A DNA stretch of 36,579 nucleotides from Antarcticimicrobium luteum (GTDB lineage Bacteria > Pseudomonadota > Alphaproteobacteria > Rhodobacterales > Rhodobacteraceae): NCBI RefSeq assembly GCF_004358185.1, contig NZ_SMUV01000042.1, positions 1-36,579 of the forward strand, given 5' to 3'. Made by a program: the position numbers and the translations under genes. Of the stretch, positions 36,420 to 36,579 are shown in pieces. The notes below the pieces were generated by a model. That model searched no databases and was not told the DNA's origin. It was given only the letters and a program-made list of their open reading frames with translations. Each line of letters begins with the position of its first letter. The stretch's first letter is position 1.

Positions 36420-36579
36420 TCAGACATAGACCCCCTGCGCCGCCTCACGGATGGCGCGGATGTTCTGGCCGTAGACCTCGGGGCGCTCGAGCGAGCCGCC
36501 CCTGAACACCGCCGAGCCGGCCACCAGCACGTCGGCGCCGGCATTGGCCACCAAGGGCGCGGTGGTGGCATCGACGCCG
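36420..36579 (-). CDS. rpe: Ribulose-phosphate 3-epimerase, C-terminal part (cut by window edge)
   Basis: The last 52 codons of an Rpe gene entering from the right edge. The sequence GVDATTAPLVANAGADVLVA and the following GSAVFRGG phosphate-binding loop are the C-terminal Rpe signature, ending YGQNIRAIREAAQG. The gene is on the same strand as the Rpe N-terminus at positions 1-107, about 36 kb away. The N-terminal roughly 175 residues lie off the window. It is convergent with the beta-oxidation operon, across a 121-bp GC-rich gap (36299-36419) with a possible CCCGCCC/GGGCGGG stem and no clear terminator. Confidence 0.92.
   Translation of the reverse strand, partial: GVDATTAPLVANAGADVLVAGSAVFRGGSLERPEVYGQNIRAIREAAQGVYV

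Overview
The window is high-GC DNA with dense, co-oriented operons, many 4-nt ATGA-type stop/start overlaps, a red-type (form IC) RuBisCO with CbbX, tripartite tricarboxylate transporter (TTT) genes, a HemP-type hemin uptake protein and alphaproteobacterial-looking enzymes throughout. It most likely comes from an alphaproteobacterium of the Rhodobacterales/Roseobacter type able to fix CO2. That placement is inferred from gene families and style; no rRNA marker is present.

Positions 1-11305 hold a nearly complete Calvin-Benson-Bassham operon on the minus strand, read right to left as cbbF-cbbP-cbbT-gap-pgk-cbbA-cbbL-cbbS-cbbX-cbbE(rpe). A divergent LysR-type cbbR sits at its head. The 91-bp gap between cbbR and cbbF has a clear -10 and three TNA motifs spaced 10 bp apart, which fit the known CbbR-site pattern. 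RNA hairpins lie at cbbT/gap, before cbbS and after cbbS.

Positions 11306-18100 are a mixed segment: a small ORF coupled to hemP, an RND efflux adaptor/permease pair, a bidirectional terminator, a beta-hydroxyacid dehydrogenase and a PHP-domain phosphoesterase.

Positions 18274-29009 look like an accessory catabolic island. It has a two-component flavin monooxygenase (LLM oxygenase plus flavin reductase) with a divergent MarR-like regulator, an unexplained 98-bp inverted-repeat element, and a class III aminotransferase. Next come a 63-codon ORF coupled at both ends, an IclR regulator with a palindromic operator, a TTT importer (tctC-tctB-tctA), a PuuC-like aldehyde dehydrogenase and a UPF0261 (Tm-1-like) protein of unknown function. 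The set is consistent with import of a carboxylate and oxidation of an amine or aldehyde to an acid. The substrate cannot be read from the sequence.

Positions 29336-36298 hold a beta-oxidation operon: FadJ-type hydratase/dehydrogenase, thiolase, a two-subunit acyl-CoA dehydrogenase, a hotdog thioesterase and an enoyl-CoA hydratase. Its gene order resembles the pim (dicarboxylate/pimeloyl-CoA) operon but has no CoA ligase.

Both ends of the window fall inside a ribulose-phosphate 3-epimerase gene on the minus strand: the N-terminus at the left edge and the C-terminus at the right edge. Either there are two rpe copies about 36 kb apart, or the ends are joined through a missing rpe segment (circular or tandem structure). 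No tRNA, rRNA, CRISPR array, insertion sequence or replication origin was seen.
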